From a virus: 41,789 bases of DNA. The notes beneath the pieces are model-generated. The model saw nothing but the letters and a program-made list of their open reading frames with translations, ran no database searches and was not told the DNA's origin. The stretch spans positions 1 to 41,789 of IMG/VR virus record IMGVR_UViG_3300017962_000024, one strand, 5' to 3'. The position numbers were made by a program, and so were the translations under genes. Below are positions 21,019-32,100 of this stretch, one piece after another. The stretch's first letter is position 1. Every line of letters starts with the position of its first letter.

Positions 21019-24000
21019 TAGTAACTATATCCTCCGCCGTTTGAACTGTTTGATCCGCTCGAACTTGTATAAGTTGTAGTTGGGTTAGAATTAACAATTA
21101 TATTTCCAGTATTTACTGCTTGTGCTGAACTAGTAGACTGGCTACTAGTTACTTGAGACGCAGTAGTTGAATTAGAGCTAGTAATTATATTACCTGTGGT
21201 TTGAAGTTGTGTAGCTGTTAATTCTTCAATAATTTCTATATCTGAAACTCCTGCGCCGCTAATGAATATTTCGTCTAATTCGCAACGTATTTCAAATAAG
21301 CTACCGAAACTTTGATTGCCTTGTCTAGGAACAATTACAATGCTTACTAATTTAGGACTTAATTGATTCATAATATAAGCAGCTAATTCTTGGAAGTAAA
21401 AAGTTTCTCCAAAATCCCAGTTTTCAATTGTAAAAAATCTATTAATTGCTTCTACTACATCAGCTTTTAATTCATTGTCATTTACAACTAACGCTTTATT
21501 TCTAACAATTTTAAATATCACTTGTAAATCTTCTTTTGCTTTTTCGCCAAATAGTATTTTATATTTTACAGGATGGTAAATTACTTCATCACTAATTGAT
21601 TTGATCTTGGATATTTGGGATCCATAATTCCTAAATAATTCGTCATTACTTTGAGGTAAAGGTAATGACTCAATAGCTCCATTTAAATATTGTCTAATGT
21701 TAGTGTCATAACTTTTAGTCAACAAATACGTATCAATTATATTGCTTGCTGCGGGATCGATTCTATAATTTGAATCAGCTACATGTGTGTATTCAAATCT
21801 TAGATTATCTCTACCTACAAAGACTTTATAATCTGTAATTGTAGTTTGATTATTTAAAGAAGCATTAATTTGTACAAAAATATCTTCTTCAATCAAGTAA
21901 AAAATTTGTCTAGGATTATCATATTGACTGTATGCACCTATTTGGCTTAAATTTGTCTTTGTAATTATTGTGTTATCTGTATTATCAAAGTATCTAAATT
22001 CTTCTACATTATCGCTTGTTGTATATTTTTCTAAAAATATTATTTTACTAGAAGGATTTATTAAAGGCTGTACAATCTGATTAAACATATCAGGATCATC
22101 AATATATCCATCGTCATCTAAATCATAAAAATCAACTTGAATTTTTTTATTATCAATATATCCTTCAGTATCTCTAAAAGCATCTGTGATATTCCAATCA
22201 AAATTTCTAGACATTGGATTGTTATCATCAGGTTGTGTATTGATATCTAAAATTCTAATTTTATCTCTTACTATTTTTCCTGACTTGTAATCATAGATTT
22301 TATCAGAGCTATCAAAAAAGAACTTCATTTCAGAATCACTTTCAAATACATAACGTAAATTTCTATTAGTAATTGTATATTTTTCGCCGTCTGTTTTAAA
22401 ATATAATAGCCAACTTGCATCAAGATTTTCACCGGAAGTGTCTCCTGCTTTTCCTAAACTAAATTTGCTTATGGTATTAATATTTTCCGCAAGGACAACT
22501 TTCCACTGCGATTGTACCCTGTCATATCGCAAAGCAAAATCTTTATAAGCGAAAGTTTGATCAATAATTTGATATTTGAGATCGTTAGGAAAATCTAAAT
22601 TAAACACAGGAACAACTTTTTCTAATAAACTACCAGATGGTATTAAATCATTCAATACAATGCCACCTTGATTTGTAGCAGAATCGATAGTAGTTCCGTC
22701 ATCTGTCACACTAACTACTCTTGTCCATTTATAATTTGAACTGCCAGAATGACCTGCTTCTCCTTCCATTAATGATCCATCTTCCATATAATGGTAACCT
22801 TCTGGTGGAATAAATTTTAAAAGTGATCCTGGTACAATTGTTTGTAAATTATTTGCTGTAAAACTTCCTACTGCAACTGCTGTATTATCTTGATCTACAA
22901 GAGTTCCTATGTCACGATTTGTTGCAGTAGTAAAACTACTCCACGAAGCATTAAGATCGTTAACTAGTAAATCAGGATATTCACTTAGATAAAAATTTCG
23001 TAATTTGTTAGATCTAACAATTCCTTGTATAGTGTTAACTATTATGCCTTCTATATCACTTTGACTGCTAAAACGAAAATCTTGTTTTGTATTATAAAGT
23101 TCTTTATATATTATTCCGTCATCAGCATAAAGTTTAGTTGTACTATATTTTCCACTAGGATCATTTAAATCAAAATATCTACTTATGCCACTTGAAATTC
23201 TGTTTACACTCCTAGTTTTAATAATATCCTGACTGACCGATAAAGGCCCAATATTATAATCTTCTCCTGTAACAAGTCTGTTTTGTGTGTAATATGTAGA
23301 AGGCGCATTAAGTTTTATTTCAGCATTAGATTCAGATCTAGAACCATTAGCAATATTGTACTGTAATCTTAATCCAATTGTTAAAGTTTCTTGTGCACCG
23401 CTTTTGCTTTGATATGGAACACTTAAATTTACATTACCTATAGATCCTGGTGTAATATTAATAGAATTATTTAAACTTGTTCTGTAGTAAATTCTAAAAT
23501 TGCCAGAGGGCAAATCGCCAAATACACCGTCACTGAATACAAGATTGATTCTATCACCTACTCTAGTTTGCACTGAATAAATATTTCTAACCTGATTAAA
23601 CAAACTATTGTAAATGACGTTGTTTCCTTCAACTGCATCTAATTTTGTCCATGCATTTGTTTCAGTGCCCTTTGTGTCAATGTTGTATAACCAAACATCT
23701 GTGTCATTAATATTTGCTGCATCGATTGCAACTAATTGATTAGGAACAGGACTTGTTATATTAAATGTACCTTGTTGTAAATTTCCTTGCCTCATATACA
23801 TGAAGAAACCTGTATTTGTAGAGCCTGCTCCTTGGCCGTCATCTCTAAACAACATTGCTGGGCTTGTTCCAGGCAATGGTGGTTCTTCAACAATACTTGT
23901 GTTGTTTATATCTGAACTTACAACTTCGAATTTTACATTATTTCCTTCAATTACTTTTGTAAAAGGAAATATAGCAGAGTCGGTGTTAATAGAATTAAAT

Positions 24001-24563
24001 CTATATTTTTGGGTTGAAACACCTTCTATATTTAATGCTTTAAGGGGATTTCCTATTTGATTAGATACAGGCAATGCTGCATTTATAATTTTTGTGAATT
24101 GTTCAAAATAGTTTGCATTTGTATTATCATTCCATTTTACAACAGTATTTGATAAATTTAAACCGTTACTGTCAAAAACAGACTCACTGGTTTTTACAGA
24201 TGTAATTTTAAGCAATCCGTTTGCTGCTTGATTTCTGCGTGGATTATACGATAGCATACGTGCAAGACGTAGCACACTTTCTCTGCGTTCTGCTGTTTCA
24301 AGAAAATTTTCTCTAGCATTTAAATCAACACGGAATGATAAATTTTGCCCAAGGAAAGCAATCATATCAATTAGTGCAAGATATTCACTAGATTCAATAT
24401 AATCGTTAAAATCTTCAGGATAGTTCTGACGCAAATAGTTAATCATCGCTCTGCGAAGATTATCAAAATCATAGCTTTGAAATTCTGCATTTCTAAAGCT
24501 TTGGTATACTCTTTTCCAGTCCTCTGCTACTAGCAATTTTGACTGTCTATCACTTGAAGACAT
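21018..24563 (-). CDS. gp6: Baseplate wedge protein gp6
   Basis: 1181 residues, longer than T4 gp6 (660 aa). The N-terminus (residues ~10-110: VAEDWKRVYQSFRNAEFQSYDF, then YIESSEYLALIDMIAFLGQNLSFRVDLNARENFLETA) has the helical signature of T4 gp6 and its J-like relatives. The C-terminal part (~1000-1110: NRFFTIENWDFGETFYFQELAAYIMNQ) also fits baseplate J/gp6 folds. T4 gp6 dimers join neighbouring wedges into the ring around the hub. The last ~55 residues are a Ser/Thr/Asn/Gly-rich low-complexity tail that looks disordered. A ribosome site (AAGGAA) lies 7 bases before the ATG, and a CATAAATA late-type box lies 23 bases upstream of it. The stop overlaps the start of the giant gene by one base. 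Confidence 0.92.
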   Translation of the reverse strand: MSSSDRQSKLLVAEDWKRVYQSFRNAEFQSYDFDNLRRAMINYLRQNYPEDFNDYIESSEYLALIDMIAFLGQNLSFRVDLNARENFLETAERRESVLRLARMLSYNPRRNQAANGLLKITSVKTSESVFDSNGLNLSNTVVKWNDNTNANYFEQFTKIINAALPVSNQIGNPLKALNIEGVSTQKYRFNSINTDSAIFPFTKVIEGNNVKFEVVSSDINNTSIVEEPPLPGTSPAMLFRDDGQGAGSTNTGFFMYMRQGNLQQGTFNITSPVPNQLVAIDAANINDTDVWLYNIDTKGTETNAWTKLDAVEGNNVIYNSLFNQVRNIYSVQTRVGDRINLVFSDGVFGDLPSGNFRIYYRTSLNNSINITPGSIGNVNLSVPYQSKSGAQETLTIGLRLQYNIANGSRSESNAEIKLNAPSTYYTQNRLVTGEDYNIGPLSVSQDIIKTRSVNRISSGISRYFDLNDPSGKYSTTKLYADDGIIYKELYNTKQDFRFSSQSDIEGIIVNTIQGIVRSNKLRNFYLSEYPDLLVNDLNASWSSFTTATNRDIGTLVDQDNTAVAVGSFTANNLQTIVPGSLLKFIPPEGYHYMEDGSLMEGEAGHSGSSNYKWTRVVSVTDDGTTIDSATNQGGIVLNDLIPSGSLLEKVVPVFNLDFPNDLKYQIIDQTFAYKDFALRYDRVQSQWKVVLAENINTISKFSLGKAGDTSGENLDASWLLYFKTDGEKYTITNRNLRYVFESDSEMKFFFDSSDKIYDYKSGKIVRDKIRILDINTQPDDNNPMSRNFDWNITDAFRDTEGYIDNKKIQVDFYDLDDDGYIDDPDMFNQIVQPLINPSSKIIFLEKYTTSDNVEEFRYFDNTDNTIITKTNLSQIGAYSQYDNPRQIFYLIEEDIFVQINASLNNQTTITDYKVFVGRDNLRFEYTHVADSNYRIDPAASNIIDTYLLTKSYDTNIRQYLNGAIESLPLPQSNDELFRNYGSQISKIKSISDEVIYHPVKYKILFGEKAKEDLQVIFKIVRNKALVVNDNELKADVVEAINRFFTIENWDFGETFYFQELAAYIMNQLSPKLVSIVIVPRQGNQSFGSLFEIRCELDEIFISGAGVSDIEIIEELTATQLQTTGNIITSSNSTTASQVTSSQSTSSAQAVNTGNIIVNSNPTTTYTSSSGSNSSNGGGYSY

Positions 24564-24585
24564 ACGTTAATTCCTTATTATAGAG

Positions 24586-24593
24586 TATTTATG
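24586..24593 (-). promoter_or_regulatory. Late promoter box upstream of gp6
   Basis: CATAAATA on the minus strand, one mismatch to TATAAATA, in the 50-base gap between genes 25 and 6 and 22 bases before the gp6 ATG. It would boost gp6 and the giant gene late in infection. Confidence 0.55.
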
Positions 24594-24613
24594 TGAGATA
24601 ATTATCTGAGTAT

Positions 24614-25051
24614 TTAATTTACTAAGCCAATATTTTGATCAAAACTAAAACGCATTTGTTCTGTTACTGCATAATCTTTATAGGTAACTGTTGCAATAAC
24701 CTGTATGCCATTTTCATATGTATCGACGTACACTTCTTCAGCTTTAATCCTTGGATCGTAATTGATAATAAATGTTACATTTTCTACAATGGCACGTTTT
24801 AATGCCGGAGTAAAAGGTTCAAACAAAATGTCCCATATAATACATCCAAAAGTTGGATCTCCTAATTTCTCTCCTTGGCGAATATGGAAATGATTGATTA
24901 GGTCTTGCTTTATAATTTCAAAATCGTAACGCTTGAACCCTTTACTTGGATCGCCTGAATAGAAGCCTCTATAAGCCCTTGATGGTTTTGGCTCGATGTT
25001 TGTACTAGGAACTTGTACCCTTTTGTAAATATTTTGTTCTAATTCACTCAT
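24614..25051 (-). CDS. gp25: Baseplate wedge subunit gp25 (GPW/gp25 family)
   Basis: 145 residues, close to the 132 of T4 gp25. The central segment is characteristic of the family: FHIRQGEKLGDPTFGCIIWD, followed by LFEPFTPALKRAIVENV and a YDPRIK turn, then a beta-rich end (ENGIQVIATVTYKDY). In T4-like and other contractile systems this protein sits at the baseplate wedge core with gp6 and gp7 and nucleates the sheath. It lies directly before gp6, as in other marine T4-like phages, and 11 bases after the gp5 stop. The short leader contains TAGG as the probable ribosome site. Confidence 0.93.
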   Translation of the reverse strand: MSELEQNIYKRVQVPSTNIEPKPSRAYRGFYSGDPSKGFKRYDFEIIKQDLINHFHIRQGEKLGDPTFGCIIWDILFEPFTPALKRAIVENVTFIINYDPRIKAEEVYVDTYENGIQVIATVTYKDYAVTEQMRFSFDQNIGLVN

Positions 25052-25062
25052 AACGTATTTAC

Positions 25063-27792
25063 CTACTGTACATTAGACGTTCCGTCTGCATTTTGTGGGC
25101 CAGGATCGTTTGTATTTTCTGGTTCAGTTGGTGCTTCTTGTGCTTCTTCTTCTGAAATTTCTTTAGAAGGAGCTGTATAATAGTCAGATCCTCTCGGGTC
25201 ACCTTCATCGTGAATTTGTTGGTCAGTGCTAGGACCTTGTGGAATAATACCTGGGACAATCCTATAATTGCCGCCTTCGTTTGCTGCTACACTAAAATGC
25301 ATTGCATCATCGATGCTAGTCCAAGCGCCGCCCCAGCCCAATCCAAACGATTTAGCAAGATCTCCTGTACCTTCTGGCATATCAGTAATTGGTGCATCTG
25401 CAGGCCTTGGGCTAAACAATCCATTTGGAATTCCTCTTTGAACAGGATTAGGAGGATTAATATCTATTGCTGCACCACTTGCATGAGTACTCCAATTACT
25501 AGATCTACCAATATTTCTTTTACAGTATCCTAGTAATGTTTTGATAGTATAACCACTATCTTCTAATGCATCAATAAATCCTTGGAAGTTTGGCACCCAA
25601 ATTTCAGCAACTTGTGCTGTAAGTCCACGTTTTTTAGTAGTAATTGTACCAAGGGGACCGTCTCCCTTAAAGAATCTATTACAATAATTATCTGTAGACC
25701 TTTCTCTATCAAGCTCAAAATTTGGAATAGATCTAAGTTCTGCTGCACCTGGTATATTTTCTGGTGGAACAACTTCGCCGTTTATGATTACATCATCTCC
25801 TGTAGTTCCGTAACTGCTGCTTCCTGCTGAGCCGTAAATAGGAGTAGATAGTTCTCTATTTGACTTTGTTTTAGTAAATGTATCTGGGGTCAAAATTCTA
25901 TCTGATGGCATTAATTGTCCTGGCGATTCCCTGTCAGTTTGAACAGGCTTGAATGATAGTGGATTTAAATTTTCGTGGTGTAAATACGGTTCATGTTGCG
26001 GAGCTCTTGTAAGTATACTTTCATACGGAACAGTATCTTGTGCGCCAGGAAAAGTATATGGTAAAACAATTTGCGGTAATGGTGTAATACCTTCTGCAGG
26101 TTTAGCTAGTGTTGCTGATGTAGCACTTAACGCTGTAGTAGCTGCTGTACCTGCAACTGCTTTTTGTGTATTCCAAGATATTTTGTCTGCATCGCCTGCG
26201 ATTGCTGCTCCACCTATCATATTAATGCCGTTTTGTGCATCAAAATGTTGTGTATCTGCCTGCACATCGAAAACACCTGTAACAGTAGCATGCTGATCGC
26301 CTTGAGTGATAGTGTCAAAATTTGACACACTTAGTATTTTTGTATTAGACAATGAATGTAAATTTATGCCATCTGCTTTGTTTAGATAACTTCCTGCACT
26401 CAAATCATTAATATTACTTGCGCTTTCTCTATAAAATGAATGTGCAGATTTTTGATTAAATGTTCCTTTAGAGGTATCAAATATATTACCAGCAGTTGTT
26501 TCTTGATTATTTTCAACTGTGATATAACTACTATCATCTATTTTTACCTGACTAGTACCTAAAACATTTCTTTTATAATTGTTTCCTACAAGGATATTTG
26601 TATCAAAGGCGCTTTCTATTTGTATTCTGCCTGATTCAATACCGTCATATGTTTTTTGCCCATCACTGTATCTAGCTTGTGCTCTCATATTAATGTTTCT
26701 ACCAGCATCAATATTAAAATCTCTTTCAGCCGTAAAATTAATATCTTGATTACTCATAACACTAATACTATCTTGTGCATGAATATCTATTTTTCCATCA
26801 CTTGTTAATTCTACCCATGCAGTTCCTCTACTGTTTGTAATATAGATTAAGTCTTCTGAATTGTGTAAGAGTATTTGATGTCCGGTCCTAGTTCTCAGTC
26901 TAAGTAATTCATTTTGAGGAATAGTTTCGTCGCCGCCTGCATCTCCGTTTGCTTTGTTTACATATACAGGAGGGCCATCTTCTGCGTGAGTAGCTCTGAC
27001 AAATCTTTCGTCGCCATCATCCATTACAAAACTAGATCCGCCTAGTCTGTTGTATGGAATATTTGCTTTTCTGTCTACAGATCCTACATCAAATTTAGGA
27101 TTATTTTTTCTTTTATCTTTAGGCCCAGGAGTACTCCATCCAAAAACCATGCTAGGAAAATCACGTCTAGCACTACTTGTTGTAATACCACGAGCTTCAT
27201 CTAGAAGCAATCCTTGTACTTCTAAAATTTGGGTAAAGTCTTTGTTGTAAGGTTTACTAAAAAGTGTTGTATCTACTTTATCCCCAGTTTCAATTTTCTT
27301 ATTATATTCTCCAACTGGTAATTTTACTCCTCTAAGATTGTCAGGAGTATTTTCAGTAGTTAGTGTAGTAGATGCACGGCCATCAGGAACCATAAAGTTC
27401 ATATAGTCATCTTGTACGCATCCTATCCAATATCCAAAGTTTTTATTACCTTCTGCAAATATAACAAGAACCTTAGTTCCTATATCAGGCGGAACTGCCC
27501 AAAATCCATAACTCTTCTGGGTAAATTCATAACCATCATTATTTTGCACACCTGCAGATGGAGTTACTCCATAAAATGGACTTAGATATCTTACAGTTTC
27601 CAATTGGCCTGTTTTTTGAGGTAAGTTAGCGCCTTGGGTGTACTTCAAAAGTTCTACTTCTAAAGTTCCCATGTTGTTTACATCAACATTATTAACAATT
27701 ATTGCTTCATAAGGAACACCTGCTTTAATAGCAAAAGAACTATCTCTGCTTGTGCGGGTATATGTAGTACCTCTTCTAGGATTTCTTGCCAT
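25063..27792 (-). CDS. gp5: Baseplate hub needle gp5 with C-terminal M15 peptidase domain
   Basis: 909 residues. Residues ~25-165 form the OB-fold expected for gp5/VgrG (GTLEVELLKYTQGANLP ... GFWAVPPDIGTKVLVIFAEG ... WIGCVQD). Residues ~290-480 carry repeats typical of the triple beta-helix needle (ITNSRGTAWVELTSDGKIDI, then AERDFNIDAGRNINMRA). T4 gp5 has a lysozyme domain between these parts; none is visible here. Instead, residues ~680-850 match peptidase M15 (VanY-like D-Ala-D-Ala carboxypeptidase): WSTHASGAAIDINP at ~765-780 supplies a zinc His and Asp, and DDAMHFS near ~830 supplies a further His. The domain should cleave cell-wall peptide crosslinks during penetration. The extreme C-terminus is acidic and Pro/Glu-rich. 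A GGAAT ribosome site precedes the ATG. Confidence 0.9.
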   Translation of the reverse strand: MARNPRRGTTYTRTSRDSSFAIKAGVPYEAIIVNNVDVNNMGTLEVELLKYTQGANLPQKTGQLETVRYLSPFYGVTPSAGVQNNDGYEFTQKSYGFWAVPPDIGTKVLVIFAEGNKNFGYWIGCVQDDYMNFMVPDGRASTTLTTENTPDNLRGVKLPVGEYNKKIETGDKVDTTLFSKPYNKDFTQILEVQGLLLDEARGITTSSARRDFPSMVFGWSTPGPKDKRKNNPKFDVGSVDRKANIPYNRLGGSSFVMDDGDERFVRATHAEDGPPVYVNKANGDAGGDETIPQNELLRLRTRTGHQILLHNSEDLIYITNSRGTAWVELTSDGKIDIHAQDSISVMSNQDINFTAERDFNIDAGRNINMRAQARYSDGQKTYDGIESGRIQIESAFDTNILVGNNYKRNVLGTSQVKIDDSSYITVENNQETTAGNIFDTSKGTFNQKSAHSFYRESASNINDLSAGSYLNKADGINLHSLSNTKILSVSNFDTITQGDQHATVTGVFDVQADTQHFDAQNGINMIGGAAIAGDADKISWNTQKAVAGTAATTALSATSATLAKPAEGITPLPQIVLPYTFPGAQDTVPYESILTRAPQHEPYLHHENLNPLSFKPVQTDRESPGQLMPSDRILTPDTFTKTKSNRELSTPIYGSAGSSSYGTTGDDVIINGEVVPPENIPGAAELRSIPNFELDRERSTDNYCNRFFKGDGPLGTITTKKRGLTAQVAEIWVPNFQGFIDALEDSGYTIKTLLGYCKRNIGRSSNWSTHASGAAIDINPPNPVQRGIPNGLFSPRPADAPITDMPEGTGDLAKSFGLGWGGAWTSIDDAMHFSVAANEGGNYRIVPGIIPQGPSTDQQIHDEGDPRGSDYYTAPSKEISEEEAQEAPTEPENTNDPGPQNADGTSNVQ

Positions 27793-27795
27793 TTA

Positions 27796-29100
27796 TTATA
27801 TTCCGCCTGTGTTTACCCAACTTTTTGATGCTTGCTTTGCTGCATCAATAGCTTTTTGTGCTTCATTTTCCACTAACTGCGTAGCTTCTCCTACTGCATC
27901 ATCTATAGCATTAGTTAATTGATCTGTAATGCCTTCTTTGCTAAGACTGGCACCATCTAATATAGAATCCACACAAGGAGTAAAATCTGGTATTTTCTTA
28001 CTAATAATTTCTATACCTTTGTTTACTGCGTCTTTGATATCGTCTACGCTGAACGGTAATCCTGGTGCTGACTCATCTTTATTAGTTTCTGCTTCGGTAG
28101 GAAGGGGATCTGGAACATCTTTAGGAACTAGATCAGGCAGTGTTTCTTGTCCCGATGGATTTGCTGCATCAGGATCAGACGGTGCTTCTACAGGAGCAAC
28201 GCCTGCATTTGTAGCTGTGTCAGATGCTCCTACAGAACTTGTAGTAATTGGTGTAGCGGCTGCTGAACTAATTCCATGAATTAATATATCTTTAACCTTT
28301 TCGCCAGTTCTAAAATCATACCTGTCATCTAGTGGATCCATTCTTCCGTACACATAAGGATTATTAGGCTCAGGCAGTGCTAAACTATTAATTGGATATT
28401 CTCCTGCTCTCGTTTGCCTGTATGCACCAACACCTGCTCCTGCGGCTACACGTTCTACTTGTGCTCTATCACTTACTCCACTAACAGGTAGTGCTCTATT
28501 AGCTCCAGAAGTAGTTACATCTATTTCTTTTATTTCTCCAGTTCCGCCATTTTTAATATCTTCAAGTGCTTGATATAAATGATCAGGATCATGATTAGCT
28601 TTGTTTAAGCCGTCGCCTGCATAAAAACTTTGACCTTTTCTTAGATTACGTCTGGGCTGTCCACTATAAACACTACCTGCAGGAACATCAAAAGGTACAG
28701 GCATACTAGCAAATTCAGCGGCTAAAAATACCATAAACTGTCCTGTACTAACACTACCTGTTTTCCATTGATTGTATCTACGAAATTTCTCTAGTCTCTT
28801 TATAATCATTGCATCTTGGACATCTGGAGAAAATACTGTCCGTAAAGGATCGCATCCTAAATATCCAGTACACTCTTCTACTACTCCTTTAAGCATTTGA
28901 TACTTGCCACATGCACTTGATCTTCTACCAGCATCTAAACGATTTTGCTGATAAGCTTGGACTTGAGATATAGTCATAGATGTAAGTTCTGGTTCTACGT
29001 GTCCTGGCCAAACACTACAATAAGGATTGCTTCTTACAGCTTCGCCGTCTGCTATAAGTCTTAGTAATGCTCTATCTTGGTCTGAAACTGTAACTGCCAT
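27796..29100 (-). CDS. Lysozyme-like (lytic transglycosylase/muramidase) virion protein
   Basis: 434 residues. The N-terminal ~170 residues look like a lysozyme-superfamily glycosidase of the lambda R/GH104 type. RALLRLIADGEA places a candidate catalytic Glu at residue 20, the loop Y-C-S-V-W-P-G-H follows, and SACGKYQML (GKYQ at 65-68) corresponds to the AGRYQ motif of that family. The rest is a low-complexity Pro/Ala/Asp/Thr-rich linker (~270-370) and an Ala/Lys-rich C-terminal helix that may anchor the protein in the hub. Its place between the hub protein and gp5 suggests virion-associated murein cleavage during injection, complementing the M15 peptidase of gp5. It is not followed by any holin-like gene, so a role as free endolysin is less likely. 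ATG directly abuts the preceding stop. Confidence 0.75.
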   Translation of the reverse strand: MAVTVSDQDRALLRLIADGEAVRSNPYCSVWPGHVEPELTSMTISQVQAYQQNRLDAGRRSSACGKYQMLKGVVEECTGYLGCDPLRTVFSPDVQDAMIIKRLEKFRRYNQWKTGSVSTGQFMVFLAAEFASMPVPFDVPAGSVYSGQPRRNLRKGQSFYAGDGLNKANHDPDHLYQALEDIKNGGTGEIKEIDVTTSGANRALPVSGVSDRAQVERVAAGAGVGAYRQTRAGEYPINSLALPEPNNPYVYGRMDPLDDRYDFRTGEKVKDILIHGISSAAATPITTSSVGASDTATNAGVAPVEAPSDPDAANPSGQETLPDLVPKDVPDPLPTEAETNKDESAPGLPFSVDDIKDAVNKGIEIISKKIPDFTPCVDSILDGASLSKEGITDQLTNAIDDAVGEATQLVENEAQKAIDAAKQASKSWVNTGGI

Positions 29101-32100
29101 TTACACTAATCCCCTAAGCTTAATTGGAGAATTTTCTAATGCTTGATCTAGTGCCTCTTGCGCTACTTCTAATTCGGCCTTTATCTGAGGTGGTGCAGTA
29201 AACAAGCTCTTAGAAGGTGACCATGTTATTCCAGCAACAGTCACTGATGGTATTTGTGACATCACTGCATCTCCTGCAACTGTGCTCAAATCAGGAAATA
29301 AGTTACTTGCTACATTATCTATTGCATCACCTATTTTAGTTTCTAATTGCTCAAAAGAATTACAAGGTTGATCTGTGTTAGGATCTTGTCCGTTTTCACC
29401 GGAATTGCCTTCTTCACTATTTAAAGGATTATCGTTTACAGCAGAGTCTGAATTTGAAGTTATAAACGTTCCTGATTCGCCTTCAACTTCTTGTGCTCGT
29501 GATCTTACCATTCCTAATTCTTGATAAAATTTGCCACCTTCAAAAATATTTTCTACATCTAATACTTGGAATACACCACTAAATTCAGGAATCAACTCAG
29601 AGTATACAACGTTATCGCCTGTTATACTATAATCGATAGGTGTTTTAAAATTTACATTTACATAAACTTGATTTTCTAAATAAGTCATGTATCCGTCTTG
29701 AGTGATAGACGGAGAATTAGGATCTCTTTCTCCAACGTAATTTCCGGTTTGGGTTGGAATGTAATATGGATCTCCCATTATTGTCATATTTGCTGTAATT
29801 AAGTCTACATCTGAATTTAATAATCTATGGTGAAAGGTTTCTGCCAATCGTTTTCTTATATCAGTAGTTCGACTATCACCAGTAATAGTCATTCTATTAG
29901 ATTCTACTACTTGTCCGCCTCCTAATGCTTTTCTTTCACTTTGTGCATTACTTGTAGACGCACCGTCTTGCTCTCCTGTATTTTGGTATGATTTTCTGTC
30001 GCTACCTGCAGATGATCTTGCACCTTGGTTCATGCCAAAATTTGCATATGCTTCTTGTAAAAAAGCGTTATTAAAGTTTATATCAAACTGCAATACATCA
30101 TCATTTTTACCTGTATAGATATAGTTGTATTCTTTAACTGCTGCTTTTTTGATTCCGCCGCGATTAGGTGCAACAGCATTAGGTGCAGTGTAGCTTGCTT
30201 CGTCAGCATAAAACGGAACAACAACATAAACAAAAATTTTAGGCGATCTTCCTAATTTTTTTACAGTTTCTTCATTGGTGTCAAAATACACATGGGTATT
30301 AATTCTGTACATTTTACGTACACCGTTTTCAGATTGTTCTTCTGCATTTTCAGCTGCATATTCGCTATCTACTAAAACTTTTTCAATTATTTCATCAATA
30401 CGCTGACCTGTTGGAAATGATTTTGTCCTAGTCTTTTGTGCTGGAGCTGCCTCTGCATTGTTTACATCAATTTGATCTCCATTTTCGTCATACAAAATAT
30501 CACTATCAGGTACAGGTTGATTGCCGCCTTCAGCATCGTCATTTAGTAAAAGTGATAATCCAATAGGATTCATAAAATCTTTATTTCTAGAAAAAGAATC
30601 TAAATTTTGGAATATACTGTTTTCAGAAGTTACGACAACTTCTTCTAAGGTTTCTTTCTTAACAGCAGATTCTTCTGGTCTTTCTGCAAGCCCTTTTTCT
30701 ATTCTAGTTTGTTCAGCAGCATCTATATCTTCTGTAGTAGCATCTCCTGACTCAAATTCACCTTCAACAATTGCCTGAATTGCACCAGGATCTTTAGGGA
30801 AACAAATTACATATCTATCACCTTGAGGTATTGCATCTACATCTTCTAAAGTATCTATTCTTTGATTGAGAACAGCCGCTACCGACTTATCTGGGCCGTT
30901 AAGTATTTCTGCAACTGTTGAACCTGTTGCAGTTATGTCAGACAATGTAGTTGCCGCAGTATCTCCTAGTGCTACTTCACTTAGCGGAACACATGATACA
31001 TTGTAAACACTTCCTTGCCCACTAACTTCAAATCCCACATCAAGTATTTGTATAGGAATAAATGCAGGAGTTTGTACTAAAGATCCTCCTTGCTCATTAT
31101 TGCTTTCGTATCCTATAAAGTCAATCTTTATACAAAACGGTGCATCATTAAAATTTTCATATCCTAGATCAGCAGCGCCTTCAACAAGAGCTTGTAAAAA
31201 ATTGCCCATACTATATGGTTCTTGTATTTCAAAACTTAGATCAGTACCCAAAGAAATACCTGTTCTTGTATTTGGTTGAATTACTGCTTTAGTCCTTAAA
31301 TTATCAATAAAGTATTCTGCGTGTATTCCTAAGTCTTGTTCTAAAGGTATTTGATGCCTTTTGTCTATTTGTCCGCCAGCAGATTTGCATATAATTTTTT
31401 TGAAACTATCATCACGAATGATTTGAGGATTGTTTACATCATTTATAGTTAGAACACCTAATGTGATTATATAATTGAATGTGTTATATTCTTTTAATGG
31501 ATTTGCTATGTAGTTTCCTGTGCCAGATCCAGAAAAATCTATATCTAGAGAAATACCTGATCTATCTTCAAACTCTTCAATAAGTTCGCGTAAAACATCA
31601 AATTCGCCACCTACTGCTCCAAGAATAGATTCAAAATCTTTAGGTATGACATTAATTGTATTTGTAACAAAATTTTCAATATTACTAAAGCCGCCTATTA
31701 TATTGTTTAATTTGTCAAATCCAAAATCTAAAACAAAATCGCCAGGAGAAGTAAATGTTCCTAATTTTCTTTCAATGGCATTAGTTATTGCTCCAATTTC
31801 ATCAGAACCTAAACCAGCAAACAAAGCATTAGTATCTAAGCTTGCACTTAATGCTTGGGCAGGAGAAAGTGTTGGATTAGAAGCAAAAGTGCTTAATAAA
31901 CTATCTAGTTTGAGCACTCCTTGCTCTTGCAAATAATTAAAGCCCCCAGACTGAAACTTATCTAACTGCTGTGCACTAAAAGAAGAATTAGCAAAAAAAT
32001 TACTTACTGCTCCTATTGCAGCACTTGTCTTGTCGTTACGCAGCCCTGAAAATACATCATTGACTCCTTGGGTTAACGCACTGCCTGGATCTGAAAATTC

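Noticed and set aside
25049-25062. GGTAAATA-like late box before gp25
   Set aside because: Two mismatches to TATAAATA at the critical first bases and too close to the ATG; more likely part of the ribosome site leader.
25210-26296. Plus-strand ORFs over gp5
   Set aside because: Antisense to a well supported gp5 with continuous domains.
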